Shown: positions 46,981 to 55,619 of the stretch, in pieces
Numbering within the stretch: position 1 is the stretch's first letter
How the letters are laid out: each line of letters starts with the position of its first letter
From: Shewanella profunda
GTDB taxonomy: Bacteria; Pseudomonadota; Gammaproteobacteria; Enterobacterales; Shewanellaceae
Assembly (NCBI RefSeq): GCF_023283765.1
Contig: NZ_JAKILG010000019.1
Coordinates: 1-64,000 of the forward strand
Reading direction: 5' to 3'
DNA length: 64,000 nucleotides
Made by a program: the position numbers and the translations under genes
The notes under the pieces: generated by a model
What the model saw: only the letters and a program-made list of their open reading frames with translations
What the model was told of the DNA's origin: nothing
The model's database searches: none

Positions 46981-47907
46981 ATGGCCATTTTAGTATTAGC
47001 TGAACATGATAATGCGGCGTTGAAACTCGATACGGCTAAGGTTGTTAACGCGGCACGTGCGATTGGTGATGAAGTCCATGTACTTGTTGTGGGTCACCAA
47101 TGTGGCGCTGTAGTGCAAGCTGCACAGGCGCTACAAGGTGTAAGCCAAGTGTTAGTGGCCGATGCCAGCGCCTATGAAGCACATTTAGCTGAAAATGTAG
47201 CTAAACTGCTGGTGGATTTAGCCCCTCAGTATGGTCATATTCTTTCTGCCGCATCGAGCATGGGCAAAGACACCTTACCACGTGTAGCGGCGCTTTTAGA
47301 TGTTGCACAAATTTCTGAAGTGATTGCCATCGTTAGTGCAGATACGTTTGTACGCCCTGTTTATGCAGGTAGTGCCTTATCAACGGTACAGAGCCATGAT
47401 GGGATTAAAGTCATGACAGTGCGCGCCAGTGCATTTGATGCTGTGCCAGAAGGGAATAGTGCTGCTGTGACTAAGCTCGATAAAGTATTTGAAGCTAAGA
47501 CACAATTTGTTTCTCAATCACTTACCGTTTCAGCGCGTCCCGAATTAGGTAATGCTGGCATTATTGTGTCAGGTGGTCGTGGTATGGGCAGTGGTGAAAA
47601 CTTCGGTATGTTAGAGCAATTAGCCGACAAACTTGGGGCTGCCGTTGGAGCCTCGCGAGCAGCGGTTGATGCGGGTTTTGTGCCTAATGATTTGCAAGTG
47701 GGTCAGACGGGTAAAATTGTCGCGCCAAATCTCTATATTGCTGTCGGTATTTCAGGGGCAATCCAGCATTTAGCGGGGATGAAAGACGCTAAAGTCATCG
47801 TTGCTATCAATAAAGATCCTGAAGCACCGATATTCCAAGTCGCCGATTATGGCCTCGAAGCGGATTTGTTTGAGGCTGTTCCGGAGCTGATTGCAAGTCT
47901 AAGTTGA
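46981..47907 (+). CDS. etfA: Electron transfer flavoprotein alpha subunit
   Basis: FAD-binding partner of EtfB. The 308-residue length is standard. The C-terminal FAD domain is clear: [44 protein letters not shown], and [16 protein letters not shown]. The start directly abuts the etfB stop, so translation is coupled. A stem-loop follows at 47932-47967. Confidence 0.96.
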   Translation: MAILVLAEHDNAALKLDTAKVVNAARAIGDEVHVLVVGHQCGAVVQAAQALQGVSQVLVADASAYEAHLAENVAKLLVDLAPQYGHILSAASSMGKDTLPRVAALLDVAQISEVIAIVSADTFVRPVYAGSALSTVQSHDGIKVMTVRASAFDAVPEGNSAAVTKLDKVFEAKTQFVSQSLTVSARPELGNAGIIVSGGRGMGSGENFGMLEQLADKLGAAVGASRAAVDAGFVPNDLQVGQTGKIVAPNLYIAVGISGAIQHLAGMKDAKVIVAINKDPEAPIFQVADYGLEADLFEAVPELIASLS

Positions 47908-47914
47908 TTTTATC

Positions 47915-47930
47915 TGTGATCTCGGTCACA
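47915..47930. promoter_or_regulatory. Predicted CRP site
   Basis: TGTGATCTCGGTCACA has both TGTGA/TCACA half-sites with the 6-bp spacer, an excellent match to the CRP consensus. It lies just after etfA and about 80 bp before the lysine riboswitch, so it should act on the downstream transporter gene. Confidence 0.7.
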
Positions 47931-47931
47931 G

Positions 47932-47970
47932 TAAGCGGCTTTGCGGTAGCATCTGCTTAGCCGCTTATGT
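47932..47970 (+). terminator. Putative terminator after etfA
   Basis: TAAGCGGCT and AGCCGCTTA form a 9-bp stem with an 18-nt loop, then a T-rich stretch. It overlaps the expected promoter area of the next gene, so its role is uncertain. Confidence 0.55.
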
Positions 47971-48007
47971 TTTTATGTGCCTCACGCCCGTGAATGGGCG
48001 TTCTTAG

Positions 48008-48194
48008 AAGTAGAGGCGCGCCAAATATCAGTAGTGATCAGTAGGGTGATTCCGGTGATCGATTACGAAAGGATTTGGTGCCGAAGTGGTTGGATTTATC
48101 ACGATCAACTGCTGGGGTTGTACCGAATAGGTGCAGCACTGCCATAGTATTTTCTAATATGGATATTGGAAATAGTTACTATGGAGCGCTACTG
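48008..48194 (+). ncRNA. Lysine riboswitch
   Basis: The conserved core of the L-box is readable in order: TAGAGGCGCG on the 5' P1 side, CGAAAGGATTTGGTGCCGAAG, ATCAACTGCTGGGGTTG, GCAGCACTGCCATAG, and GGAGCGCTACT closing P1 (pairing with AGTAGAGGCGC). Lysine-bound RNA normally turns off the downstream gene. The segment after it (48195-48277) has CAGGT-G-ACCTG and a TTCGT...ACGAA hairpin overlapping the GAAGAA before the start codon, which could mask the ribosome binding site. Confidence 0.88.
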
Positions 48195-48277
48195 ATAGGA
48201 CAGGTGACCTGGGTATCTATTGCCTTTCCCCACCAGTTCAGTCGCCCTCCATTCGTATTTTGACGAAGAAATAATCA

Positions 48278-49846
48278 ATGACTGTTATGAGTTATGCCGA
48301 TTCGGCGCTTTCTTTGCTGCCGCCTGTGGTAGCGATTGTATTGGCGATTTTTACTCGCCGAGTCCTACTTTCCCTTGGATTAGGAATTGTAATTGGTGTT
48401 TTATTGCTCAATCAATATTCGCCCATTGCCAGTGGAGAGTTTTTATTTAGTAGCGTAAAAGGCCTTTTTTGGGCTGATGGCGCTGCGAATGCTTGGAATT
48501 TATATATTCTCGGTTTTTTAATTGTATTGGGAATGATCACGGCATTAATTACTGTTAGTGGCAGCGCCCGTGCATTCGCTGATTGGGCTCGTTTGCATAT
48601 TCGTAATAAGCGCGATGCCAAATTACTGACCATGTTTTTAGGTTGCGTTGTTTTTATTGACGACTATTTCAATAGCTTAGTTGTAGGGTCAGTCGCAAAA
48701 CCCGTGACTGATCGCTATTATATTTCCCGCGCTAAGTTAGCTTATTTATTAGATTCAACTGCAGCACCCGTTTGCGTTATTTCACCTGTATCTAGCTGGG
48801 GTGCTTATATTATTGCCTTAATAGGCGGTATTTTAACGGCCCATGGTTTTGCGGATTCTGGACATTTGAGCGTGTTTATTCAAATGATCCCAATGAACTT
48901 CTACGCTATTTTCTCTTTGCTATTATTACTTTGTGTGGCTTTTATGGGCCTCGATATTGGGCCGATGCGTGAGCATGAATTAAATGCCCAACGGGGGAAT
49001 TTATACGATGAAACGAAAGGATTACCACCTGGCGCTAATACGGATTTACCCGAGGCTGAAACGGGTAAAATTCTAGGATTATTCCTGCCGATCACTGTGC
49101 TGGTATTCGCAACCTTATATTTTATGATTAACAGCGGCGCGCAGGTGCTCGCCACTGAAGGCATTGAGTTTAGTATTATTTCAGCCTTTGAAAAAACGGA
49201 TGTGAGTTCATCATTATTTTTGGGTTCCCTGTTCGGGTTAGCCGTTGCTTTGGTGGTTAACATAGTACAAGGGGTTGAAAAGTCGATGATTGTAAAAGGC
49301 GTAGTGCAGGGCGCTCGCTCTATGCTACCCGCGATTTATATCCTGTTATTTGCTTGGACGATTGCGGGCATTATTGGTCAACTCGAAACCGGTAAGTTTA
49401 TGGCGAGTCTAGCGACGGGCAATATTCCTTTTGCTTTCTTACCTGCGCTTATGTTTATTCTGGCGGGATTAACTGCGTTTTCTACGGGTACGAGTTGGGG
49501 TACTTTTGGCATTATGCTACCGATTGCGGCCGATATGGCGATGGGGAGTCATACTGGGATGATGTTACCTATGTTGGCCTCAGTCTTAGCTGGCGCGGTT
49601 TTTGGCGATCACTGTTCACCTATCTCAGATACGACGATTTTGTCGTCAACGGGCGCGAGCTGCCATCATATCGATCATGTGGTCACTCAGTTGCCCTATG
49701 CCTTGATAGTAGCTTTTATCAGCCTGATGGGATACCTAGTACTCGGGTTTACAGAATCGGTCAGTGCAGGTTTAGCGACCTGTAGTGTGTTGTTGGTGGT
49801 GAGTGTTATTTGGTTGAGAATAAAATCAACCGGCCCTGTGAAATAG
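48278..49846 (+). CDS. NhaC-family transporter, probable lysine transporter (LysW-like)
   Basis: A 522-residue integral membrane protein with about twelve segments, of the NhaC Na+/H+ antiporter superfamily. Typical stretches are FLGCVVFIDDYFNSLVVGSVAKPVTD, DSTAAPVCVISPVSSWGAYI and a C-terminal GAVFGDHCSPISDTTILSSTGASCHH. Members preceded by lysine riboswitches have been predicted as lysine transporters (LysW), and the upstream RNA supports that here. It is likely controlled by CRP as well. The family label of antiporter is therefore probably misleading. Confidence 0.85.
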   Translation: MTVMSYADSALSLLPPVVAIVLAIFTRRVLLSLGLGIVIGVLLLNQYSPIASGEFLFSSVKGLFWADGAANAWNLYILGFLIVLGMITALITVSGSARAFADWARLHIRNKRDAKLLTMFLGCVVFIDDYFNSLVVGSVAKPVTDRYYISRAKLAYLLDSTAAPVCVISPVSSWGAYIIALIGGILTAHGFADSGHLSVFIQMIPMNFYAIFSLLLLLCVAFMGLDIGPMREHELNAQRGNLYDETKGLPPGANTDLPEAETGKILGLFLPITVLVFATLYFMINSGAQVLATEGIEFSIISAFEKTDVSSSLFLGSLFGLAVALVVNIVQGVEKSMIVKGVVQGARSMLPAIYILLFAWTIAGIIGQLETGKFMASLATGNIPFAFLPALMFILAGLTAFSTGTSWGTFGIMLPIAADMAMGSHTGMMLPMLASVLAGAVFGDHCSPISDTTILSSTGASCHHIDHVVTQLPYALIVAFISLMGYLVLGFTESVSAGLATCSVLLVVSVIWLRIKSTGPVK

Positions 49847-49865
49847 TACGGAGTTTATTTGGTAT

Positions 49866-49903
49866 AAAAAAATCAGCCAGCAATTGCTGGCTGATTTTTT
49901 ATA
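49866..49903. terminator. Bidirectional terminator
   Basis: AATCAGCCAGCAATTGCTGG-type perfect palindrome with A and T runs on either side, between the convergent transporter and M3 peptidase genes. Confidence 0.92.
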
Positions 49904-49940
49904 GGACGAATAGGGACACTAATAGTTTAATACGTCAGCT

Positions 49941-52094
49941 TTACTTATTTGCGGTATTTAACCCGCGGCGGTTAAGTAAACCCTCGGTGGTTGGTTCTTG
50001 ACCTCGGAAGTTTTTGTAGGCTTCCATCGGCGCGATACTATTACCCACTTCACGGATTGTCTTATGGTACTTCATGCCAATTTCACGATTGAGCCCCCCC
50101 TGAGTTTGCACATAGGCGAAGGCATCGGCAGCTAAAATTTCACTCCACATGTAAGCGTAGTAACTTGCCGAGTAACCGCCGGGGAAGGCGTGGGCAAAGT
50201 AGGTCGACTTATAGCGTGGCGGTACGGCACTGATGTTTAAACCGTGTTTTTTAAGTGCATTGGCTTCAAAGGTGGCAACATCCTGTAGCGGCGTATCTGG
50301 GCTTAATGAATGCCATTCCATATCGACTAATGCGGCGGCCATGTATTCCAGAGTGTCAAAGCCTTGGTTGAAGCTGCCGGATTTCAGTAACTTTTGCAGT
50401 AGTTCATCGGGGATCGGTTTACCGGTTTCGTAGTGTTTCGCGTAGTTCGCTAACACTTTTGGATGGGCGGCCCAATCTTCTTCAAATGTTGATGGGAATT
50501 CGACAAAGTCACGGGAAACCGAGGTGCCAGCCAGACTTGGATAAGTCACTTTTGAGAACATGCCATGGGTACCGTGACCCATTTCATGGAACATAGTGGT
50601 GACTTCGTTATAACTGACAAACGTGGGTTCTCCCGCTGGCGCCTTTTTAATGTTCATCACATTGACGACAACTGGCTTAGTGCCTTCTAAGAAAGATTGA
50701 CCCACAAACGAACTCATCCAAGCGCCACCACGTTTACCTTCGCGGGCAAAATAGTCGGCGTAGAAGATGGCCATGCTTGAACCATCGGCATCAAACATTT
50801 CATAGGCTTTTACATCGGGATGGTACACGGGTAAATCTGGGCGTGGTTTTAGGGTGACGCCGTAAAGTTCTTTAAGTGTGTAGAACACGCCATCTTCTAG
50901 TACACGGTTAAACTCGAAGTAAGGGCGAACACTGTTGGCATCGAGTGCGTATTTTTCTTTGCGAACTTTTTCAGCATAAAATTCCCAATCCCAAGGGGCT
51001 AGTTCAAACTTGCCACCGGTTTTAGTGATCATGGCTTGAATGTCGGCTGCTTCTTTTTGGGTATTGGCAACAACCGCTGGCACCATAGAGCCGAACATGC
51101 TGTAAACCGCCTCAGGCGTTTTTGCCATTTGCGGCGCTAAGCGATAAGTCGCCCAGTTTTCGTATCCTAGCAATGCCGCTCGTTCGGCACGAAGCTGCGC
51201 TAAACGCGATACGAGCGATGCCGTTTCGTTTTCACCCGTTAAACCACGATTAGCAGAGGCTTCCCAAATACGTTGGCGCAGCTCGCGGTTTTCCAGTGAT
51301 GCCAACACAGGTTGACGAGTGGTGTTGGTGATATTGATAAGATATTTACCATCGTGACCTGCCGCTTTGGCATCGTTGGCGGCCGAAGTGATTTCACTGT
51401 CGGTTAATCCTGCCAGTTCATCCTTTGAATCAACGACGATAGCGATTTCTTTGGTTAAGCGGAGTAAACGCTGGGAAAATTCATTCGTTAATGTTGATTG
51501 TTCTTCATTTAATGCGCGAATTTTGACTTTCTGTTCGTCAGTCAATTTAGCGCCAGCCATGATAAAGCGTTGGTGATAAACCTCAACTAAGCGCTGGGCT
51601 TCTGGGGTTAAGCCTACGTTGGCACGGTCATTATAAATGGCTTCGATTCGGGCAAATAGGGCGGGATTTAAATTGATATTATCCGAGTGAGCTGCCATTT
51701 TTGGGGCCATTTCCCCTTGGATTTTACGTAGCTCAGGATTGCTGTTTGAACCCGCTAAGTTATAAAACACGCTGGATGCTCGGTCCAGTAGTGCACCGCT
51801 TTTTTCCATTGCAACAATAGTGTTCTCAAAGGTGGGCGCCGCAGGGTTATTGGCGATAGCAAGAATTTGTTGATATTGCTCGGCAATGCCTTGCTCGAGT
51901 GCTGGTTTAAAATGCTCATCCTTGATGAGGCTAAAGTCTGGCGTTTGGTATTGCAGCGTACTGGCTTGTAGCAAAGGGTTTTGGGCTGGTATTGAAATAG
52001 CATTAGTTGCTGCGTTCTCTGTGTTGCTGCAACCTGCCGTCAATCCGGCGGTGAGAGTGGCGCCGATGGCAATGGCAATAAAACTTTTACGCAT
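49941..52094 (-). CDS. dcp: M3-family zinc peptidase lipoprotein (Dcp-like)
   Basis: A 717-residue oligopeptidase or dipeptidyl carboxypeptidase. Zinc motif FHEMGHGTHGMFS (HExxH) lies in the C-terminal half, with the third ligand region FVEFPSTFEEDW downstream and FPGGYSASYYAYMW near the end. The N-terminus is a lipoprotein signal (lipobox LTAGC, Cys22), so it is anchored to a membrane facing the periplasm. E. coli Dcp lacks such a lipoprotein anchor. Confidence 0.92.
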   Translation of the reverse strand: MRKSFIAIAIGATLTAGLTAGCSNTENAATNAISIPAQNPLLQASTLQYQTPDFSLIKDEHFKPALEQGIAEQYQQILAIANNPAAPTFENTIVAMEKSGALLDRASSVFYNLAGSNSNPELRKIQGEMAPKMAAHSDNINLNPALFARIEAIYNDRANVGLTPEAQRLVEVYHQRFIMAGAKLTDEQKVKIRALNEEQSTLTNEFSQRLLRLTKEIAIVVDSKDELAGLTDSEITSAANDAKAAGHDGKYLINITNTTRQPVLASLENRELRQRIWEASANRGLTGENETASLVSRLAQLRAERAALLGYENWATYRLAPQMAKTPEAVYSMFGSMVPAVVANTQKEAADIQAMITKTGGKFELAPWDWEFYAEKVRKEKYALDANSVRPYFEFNRVLEDGVFYTLKELYGVTLKPRPDLPVYHPDVKAYEMFDADGSSMAIFYADYFAREGKRGGAWMSSFVGQSFLEGTKPVVVNVMNIKKAPAGEPTFVSYNEVTTMFHEMGHGTHGMFSKVTYPSLAGTSVSRDFVEFPSTFEEDWAAHPKVLANYAKHYETGKPIPDELLQKLLKSGSFNQGFDTLEYMAAALVDMEWHSLSPDTPLQDVATFEANALKKHGLNISAVPPRYKSTYFAHAFPGGYSASYYAYMWSEILAADAFAYVQTQGGLNREIGMKYHKTIREVGNSIAPMEAYKNFRGQEPTTEGLLNRRGLNTANK

Positions 52095-52194
52095 ATTAAA
52101 TGACTTCCTTAGAATTGTTGTTTTTTTAGGACTCTAACGTTAATAACTTAAATAGGACTGAAAATGTTTGTGCTTGGTTATCTTGCCATAAAAA

Positions 52195-52221
52195 AGGAGC
52201 CTCGCGCTAGCGAGACTCCTT
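52195..52221 (-). terminator. Terminator after the cytochrome gene
   Basis: AAGGAG-C-CTCGC-GCTA-GCGAG-A-CTCCTT stem-loop with a T run on the minus strand. Confidence 0.88.
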
Positions 52222-52296
52222 GAGCTATTTCCTTGCAGGGAAAATAGGTACCGCTTTTTTACTTACTTCTTAATCACGCGATGATGGGCTGATTAA

Positions 52297-54405
52297 TTAG
52301 CGAGTAAACTTGTGGTATTTATCAATACCAGTACTTCTACCTGTGTCATGACATACTGCACAAGATTCAGAGGTGGGTTGTTTAAACCAGTCAGCTACAC
52401 TTGGTACGCTGATTTCACCACCGTTGCTTGCCATATGCGCCTTAGCAGAATCGCTAGTATGGCAGGCATAACAGTTAGCTGTTACAGGGCTTGTCATTTT
52501 GCTACCTGGCTCAAGAATGTATTGATTTGGCACTTTGTTTAAATCAATAGCAGTTTCGTGACAGGCAACACAGCTAGTGGCAGCGTCGATAGCGCCCGCA
52601 CCGTTAGCAGTTTTTGCTTGAGTTCCGTCGGCTGCAACTTCACCCACTTTAGCACCTTCACCCCAGTGCCAGCTGTGGACCATAGGACCAAAACCTGCAC
52701 CTATCGCTGCTGAAGTACGAGACATACCGTTGTCATGACAAGCGATACAGCTATCTCCACCCTCATCGAAGGCACCATTTTTGTGGAAGGCAGTTGCATC
52801 GTTATGGCAAGTTGTACAGCTGTTATCGCTAACAACTGAACGGCGGCCAAAGGCTGATACTTTTTCGCCAGTCGTTGGGTTAACTACGTCAGAGTAAGCG
52901 GTGAAAGATATACCCATAGAACCGTCATATCCGTCAGCTCTTAGGTTACCACTGCTTTGATAACGTGCTTTACCATCATATTCCATCCAACCTGCGGTAC
53001 TAAACGTCACGCGGGATGAGTAGACATAGTTAGCATTCACGGCTGCAATATCTGTGAGTAAGTGACAGATATTCTTAGTGCCATCAGTGTTATAACCATA
53101 GTAGTAGTTAGTACGGTTACCTGGACGGCCCACTAAGCTGCCATTTTCATAGGAATGTAAATAGGCACCTGCATAGACAATCGGCTTATTAGCGTTAAAG
53201 ACTAGAGGGTCTGAATAGTTGAAGTTATCTTTAATGTTGAAGATGTTACCATCAACATCTTTAACCGTTAACGTAGTACACCAGCCTGGTGCGGCTACTG
53301 CGGCCGCAGCACCTGTTGGCGCATAGTGGTCAGTTTTGGTAGAGATATCATCTACTTTTACTGGTGTTGATAATTCCAATTTGTACTTAGCGCGAATCGC
53401 TTGGCGTTCTGTTAAACCCGCTTTGCTTTCGTGCATAATGCGCAGATCCGCACCATTGCTTGGGATCACAACGCCTGGTACACCACCACTGTTATGGCAG
53501 TCAATACAACCTGGACCTGATACGTTGATATTATTAGGCGCTTCAACGTGGCAAGAAGTACAGTTCATCACACTGAAATCTTTGGTGAAATCTTGGTGAT
53601 TGATATGACCAATTTTGGATAGTGTGTTAGTAGCATAGCTACCTGTTGAGAAACCTTCAGCATTTAAAACGGTGCGGCTTACTGAACCGTGACAGACTAA
53701 ACAGCCTTCTACGAAGGTAACTTCACTGTCCATACCGGTTGCAACATAGCTTGCATGGCGACGTGGGCTTGTAGAGTAGTCGATATGGCAAGAGTAGCAG
53801 CTATCGGTTGTGGTTGAATGAGTACCTTCAGGTTTGTTAACGACTAAAGGTTCAGACGTAGCAATACCATCGTTACCACCGACGCGTAACCAAACGATAC
53901 CTTCAGTGCTTGGGTTTACCCCTTTCATTGGCACTTTAAATTGATAATGGCCGTCAGCTAAAGCGGTTAATTCAGCACCCGCAGTTGCCTGAGTGACTGC
54001 ACCACCGACATGAACATTATCTGCAACACCGTTTTTATCAGCTTCATCGCGGTTAGTGATAAAACCTTTATCTGTTAATGCTGCCACTTTGGCTTGAGCA
54101 TTTAACAGTCCGTTGATTGGGCTATTGTTTTCATCTGTAATTTCGAATTCGTAACTAATGCTGCCTTCAGCAAAGCTGTAGTTAATCACTTTGACATTGG
54201 TTACGGTCGATTTGGTTACTGGCGCTGGTGTCCATGGTTGGCCAGGAGTACCTGGGTCACCAGGAGTACCAGGTGTACCTGGGATCCCCGGCGTACCTGG
54301 TGCACCATCGGCGCCATCCTTGCCATCATCCCCACAACCAACAAGGGCGCCTGTTAAGGCTAAGGCAACTACATATGCCAGTTTTTTAGAGGTGAAAATT
54401 CTCAT
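52297..54405 (-). CDS. OmcA/MtrC-family multihaem c-type cytochrome with collagen-like stalk
   Basis: An outer-membrane lipoprotein (lipobox LVGC, Cys24) for extracellular electron transfer. It has 702 residues and nine CxxCH haem motifs: CYSCH, CLVCH, CTSCH, CIDCH, CTTCH, CIACH, CVACH, CYACH and CAVCH. Known OmcA and MtrC have ten haems, so one fewer is visible here. Just after the lipid anchor are eleven Gly-X-Y triplets (residues about 25-57, DGKDGADGAPGTPG type), a collagen-like stalk. The start uses the second of two adjacent ATGs, 6 nt after GGAG. No porin or MtrA partner lies next to it. Confidence 0.9.
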   Translation of the reverse strand: MRIFTSKKLAYVVALALTGALVGCGDDGKDGADGAPGTPGIPGTPGTPGDPGTPGQPWTPAPVTKSTVTNVKVINYSFAEGSISYEFEITDENNSPINGLLNAQAKVAALTDKGFITNRDEADKNGVADNVHVGGAVTQATAGAELTALADGHYQFKVPMKGVNPSTEGIVWLRVGGNDGIATSEPLVVNKPEGTHSTTTDSCYSCHIDYSTSPRRHASYVATGMDSEVTFVEGCLVCHGSVSRTVLNAEGFSTGSYATNTLSKIGHINHQDFTKDFSVMNCTSCHVEAPNNINVSGPGCIDCHNSGGVPGVVIPSNGADLRIMHESKAGLTERQAIRAKYKLELSTPVKVDDISTKTDHYAPTGAAAAVAAPGWCTTLTVKDVDGNIFNIKDNFNYSDPLVFNANKPIVYAGAYLHSYENGSLVGRPGNRTNYYYGYNTDGTKNICHLLTDIAAVNANYVYSSRVTFSTAGWMEYDGKARYQSSGNLRADGYDGSMGISFTAYSDVVNPTTGEKVSAFGRRSVVSDNSCTTCHNDATAFHKNGAFDEGGDSCIACHDNGMSRTSAAIGAGFGPMVHSWHWGEGAKVGEVAADGTQAKTANGAGAIDAATSCVACHETAIDLNKVPNQYILEPGSKMTSPVTANCYACHTSDSAKAHMASNGGEISVPSVADWFKQPTSESCAVCHDTGRSTGIDKYHKFTR

Positions 54406-54948
54406 CATAATCTCCAATTGATCCAATATGCGAATAAAGGACGGATTGCAGCACTAAAGTTTGCAGGGGAGATTAGTGCTTTGAACCGCTGATTTTAATT
54501 TGCAAGCTATCGAATACTTTATTTTTTTAAAATTGAGCACTTGATTGTCTCAAGGTGAATAATACTGTTAATTTATTGTTTATTTTTTGAACCTTACCGC
54601 ATTTATGCCTATTACTTTGGAGGTAGATCTCACTTTTAGAATTTAACATCGATTACTTTTATCTTACAAAACAACATTTAAGTTTGGTTTAAGGTTGTGG
54701 TTACAAGTTGTTAACTATTCACGTTTCCATTACATATTGTTCGGCAAGGCTTAAATTAGCGTAAGCAGAAATACTGACGTCACGGGTATGGAATTTAAAA
54801 TTTTGGCGCAATTTAGTGCGATTATCTTAATTCGTCATAAAAGCTTAGATACGGATAGTGTTTTGATGGGGTAGGCAATGTTAAACTAATATGTAATTTG
54901 CTCTGGTGACTGACACGTAAGAGATAATGTTTTTAAAGGGTATAAGTT
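54406..54948. other. AT-rich region between the cytochrome and tdk genes
   Basis: 543 bp divergent spacer with no gene. It should hold the promoters of both genes. I looked for CRP-like TGTGA...TCACA palindromes and saw none. AAAGGG at about 54936-54940 serves as the tdk ribosome binding site. Confidence 0.6.
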
Positions 54949-55527
54949 TTGGCACAACTGTATTTTTACTATTCGGCAATGAATGCGGGTAAATCCACGT
55001 CCTTACTGCAATCTTCCTATAACTATCGTGAGCGCGGTATGCATACCTTAGTGATGACTGCCTCTATTGATGATAGATATGGAAAAGGTAAAGTAGCCTC
55101 CCGTATTGGTATTGAAACTGATGCACAAATTTTTAGTAGCCAAGATAACCTGAGTGAAATGATCCAAACTGTACACCAAGCTACACCACTAAGTTGCGTA
55201 TTATTGGACGAATGCCAGTTCTTAAGTAAGGAACAAGTAAAACAATTAACCTATATTGTTGATAAATTAGATATTCCTGTGTTGTGTTATGGATTGCGAA
55301 CAGATTTCCAAGGCGAACTTTTCACTGGTAGTCATTATTTACTGGCTTGGGCCGATAAGTTAGTCGAGTTGAAGACGATTTGTCATTGCGGTCGCAAAGC
55401 GAATATGGTGGTTCGCCTTGATGGTGAAGGTAAAGTGATGCGAGAGGGCGAGCAAGTCGCTATAGGCGGTAACGAAAGCTATGAATCTGTGTGTCGCAAA
55501 CATTTTCGTGAGTTTATCTGGGATTAA
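54949..55527 (+). CDS. tdk: Thymidine kinase
   Basis: Phosphorylates thymidine in the salvage pathway. The 192-residue product begins at TTG ([17 protein letters not shown], with the P-loop SAMNAGKS at 9-16), followed by LLDECQFL (Asp/Glu), [12 protein letters not shown] (lasso) and two zinc-binding cysteine groups ([10 protein letters not shown] and VCRKHF). Type II bacterial enzyme; length is normal. Confidence 0.95.
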   Translation: MAQLYFYYSAMNAGKSTSLLQSSYNYRERGMHTLVMTASIDDRYGKGKVASRIGIETDAQIFSSQDNLSEMIQTVHQATPLSCVLLDECQFLSKEQVKQLTYIVDKLDIPVLCYGLRTDFQGELFTGSHYLLAWADKLVELKTICHCGRKANMVVRLDGEGKVMREGEQVAIGGNESYESVCRKHFREFIWD

Positions 55528-55619
55528 GGCAAGATCGATATTTAAGGTGCCTAGATTTTACCGAAAGTCGTTAATAGTGAATAAAATGAGTTCTAGCTTT
55601 ATGATTTTTTGGAGCAGTT

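Noticed and set aside
47941-47956. GCGGTAGCATCTGC resembling an RfaH ops element
   Set aside because: It sits in the loop of the etfA terminator-like hairpin, far from any polysaccharide operon.
48075-48450. Short frames before the NhaC-family gene
   Set aside because: The first lies across the lysine riboswitch and the second is an out-of-frame shadow of the transporter.
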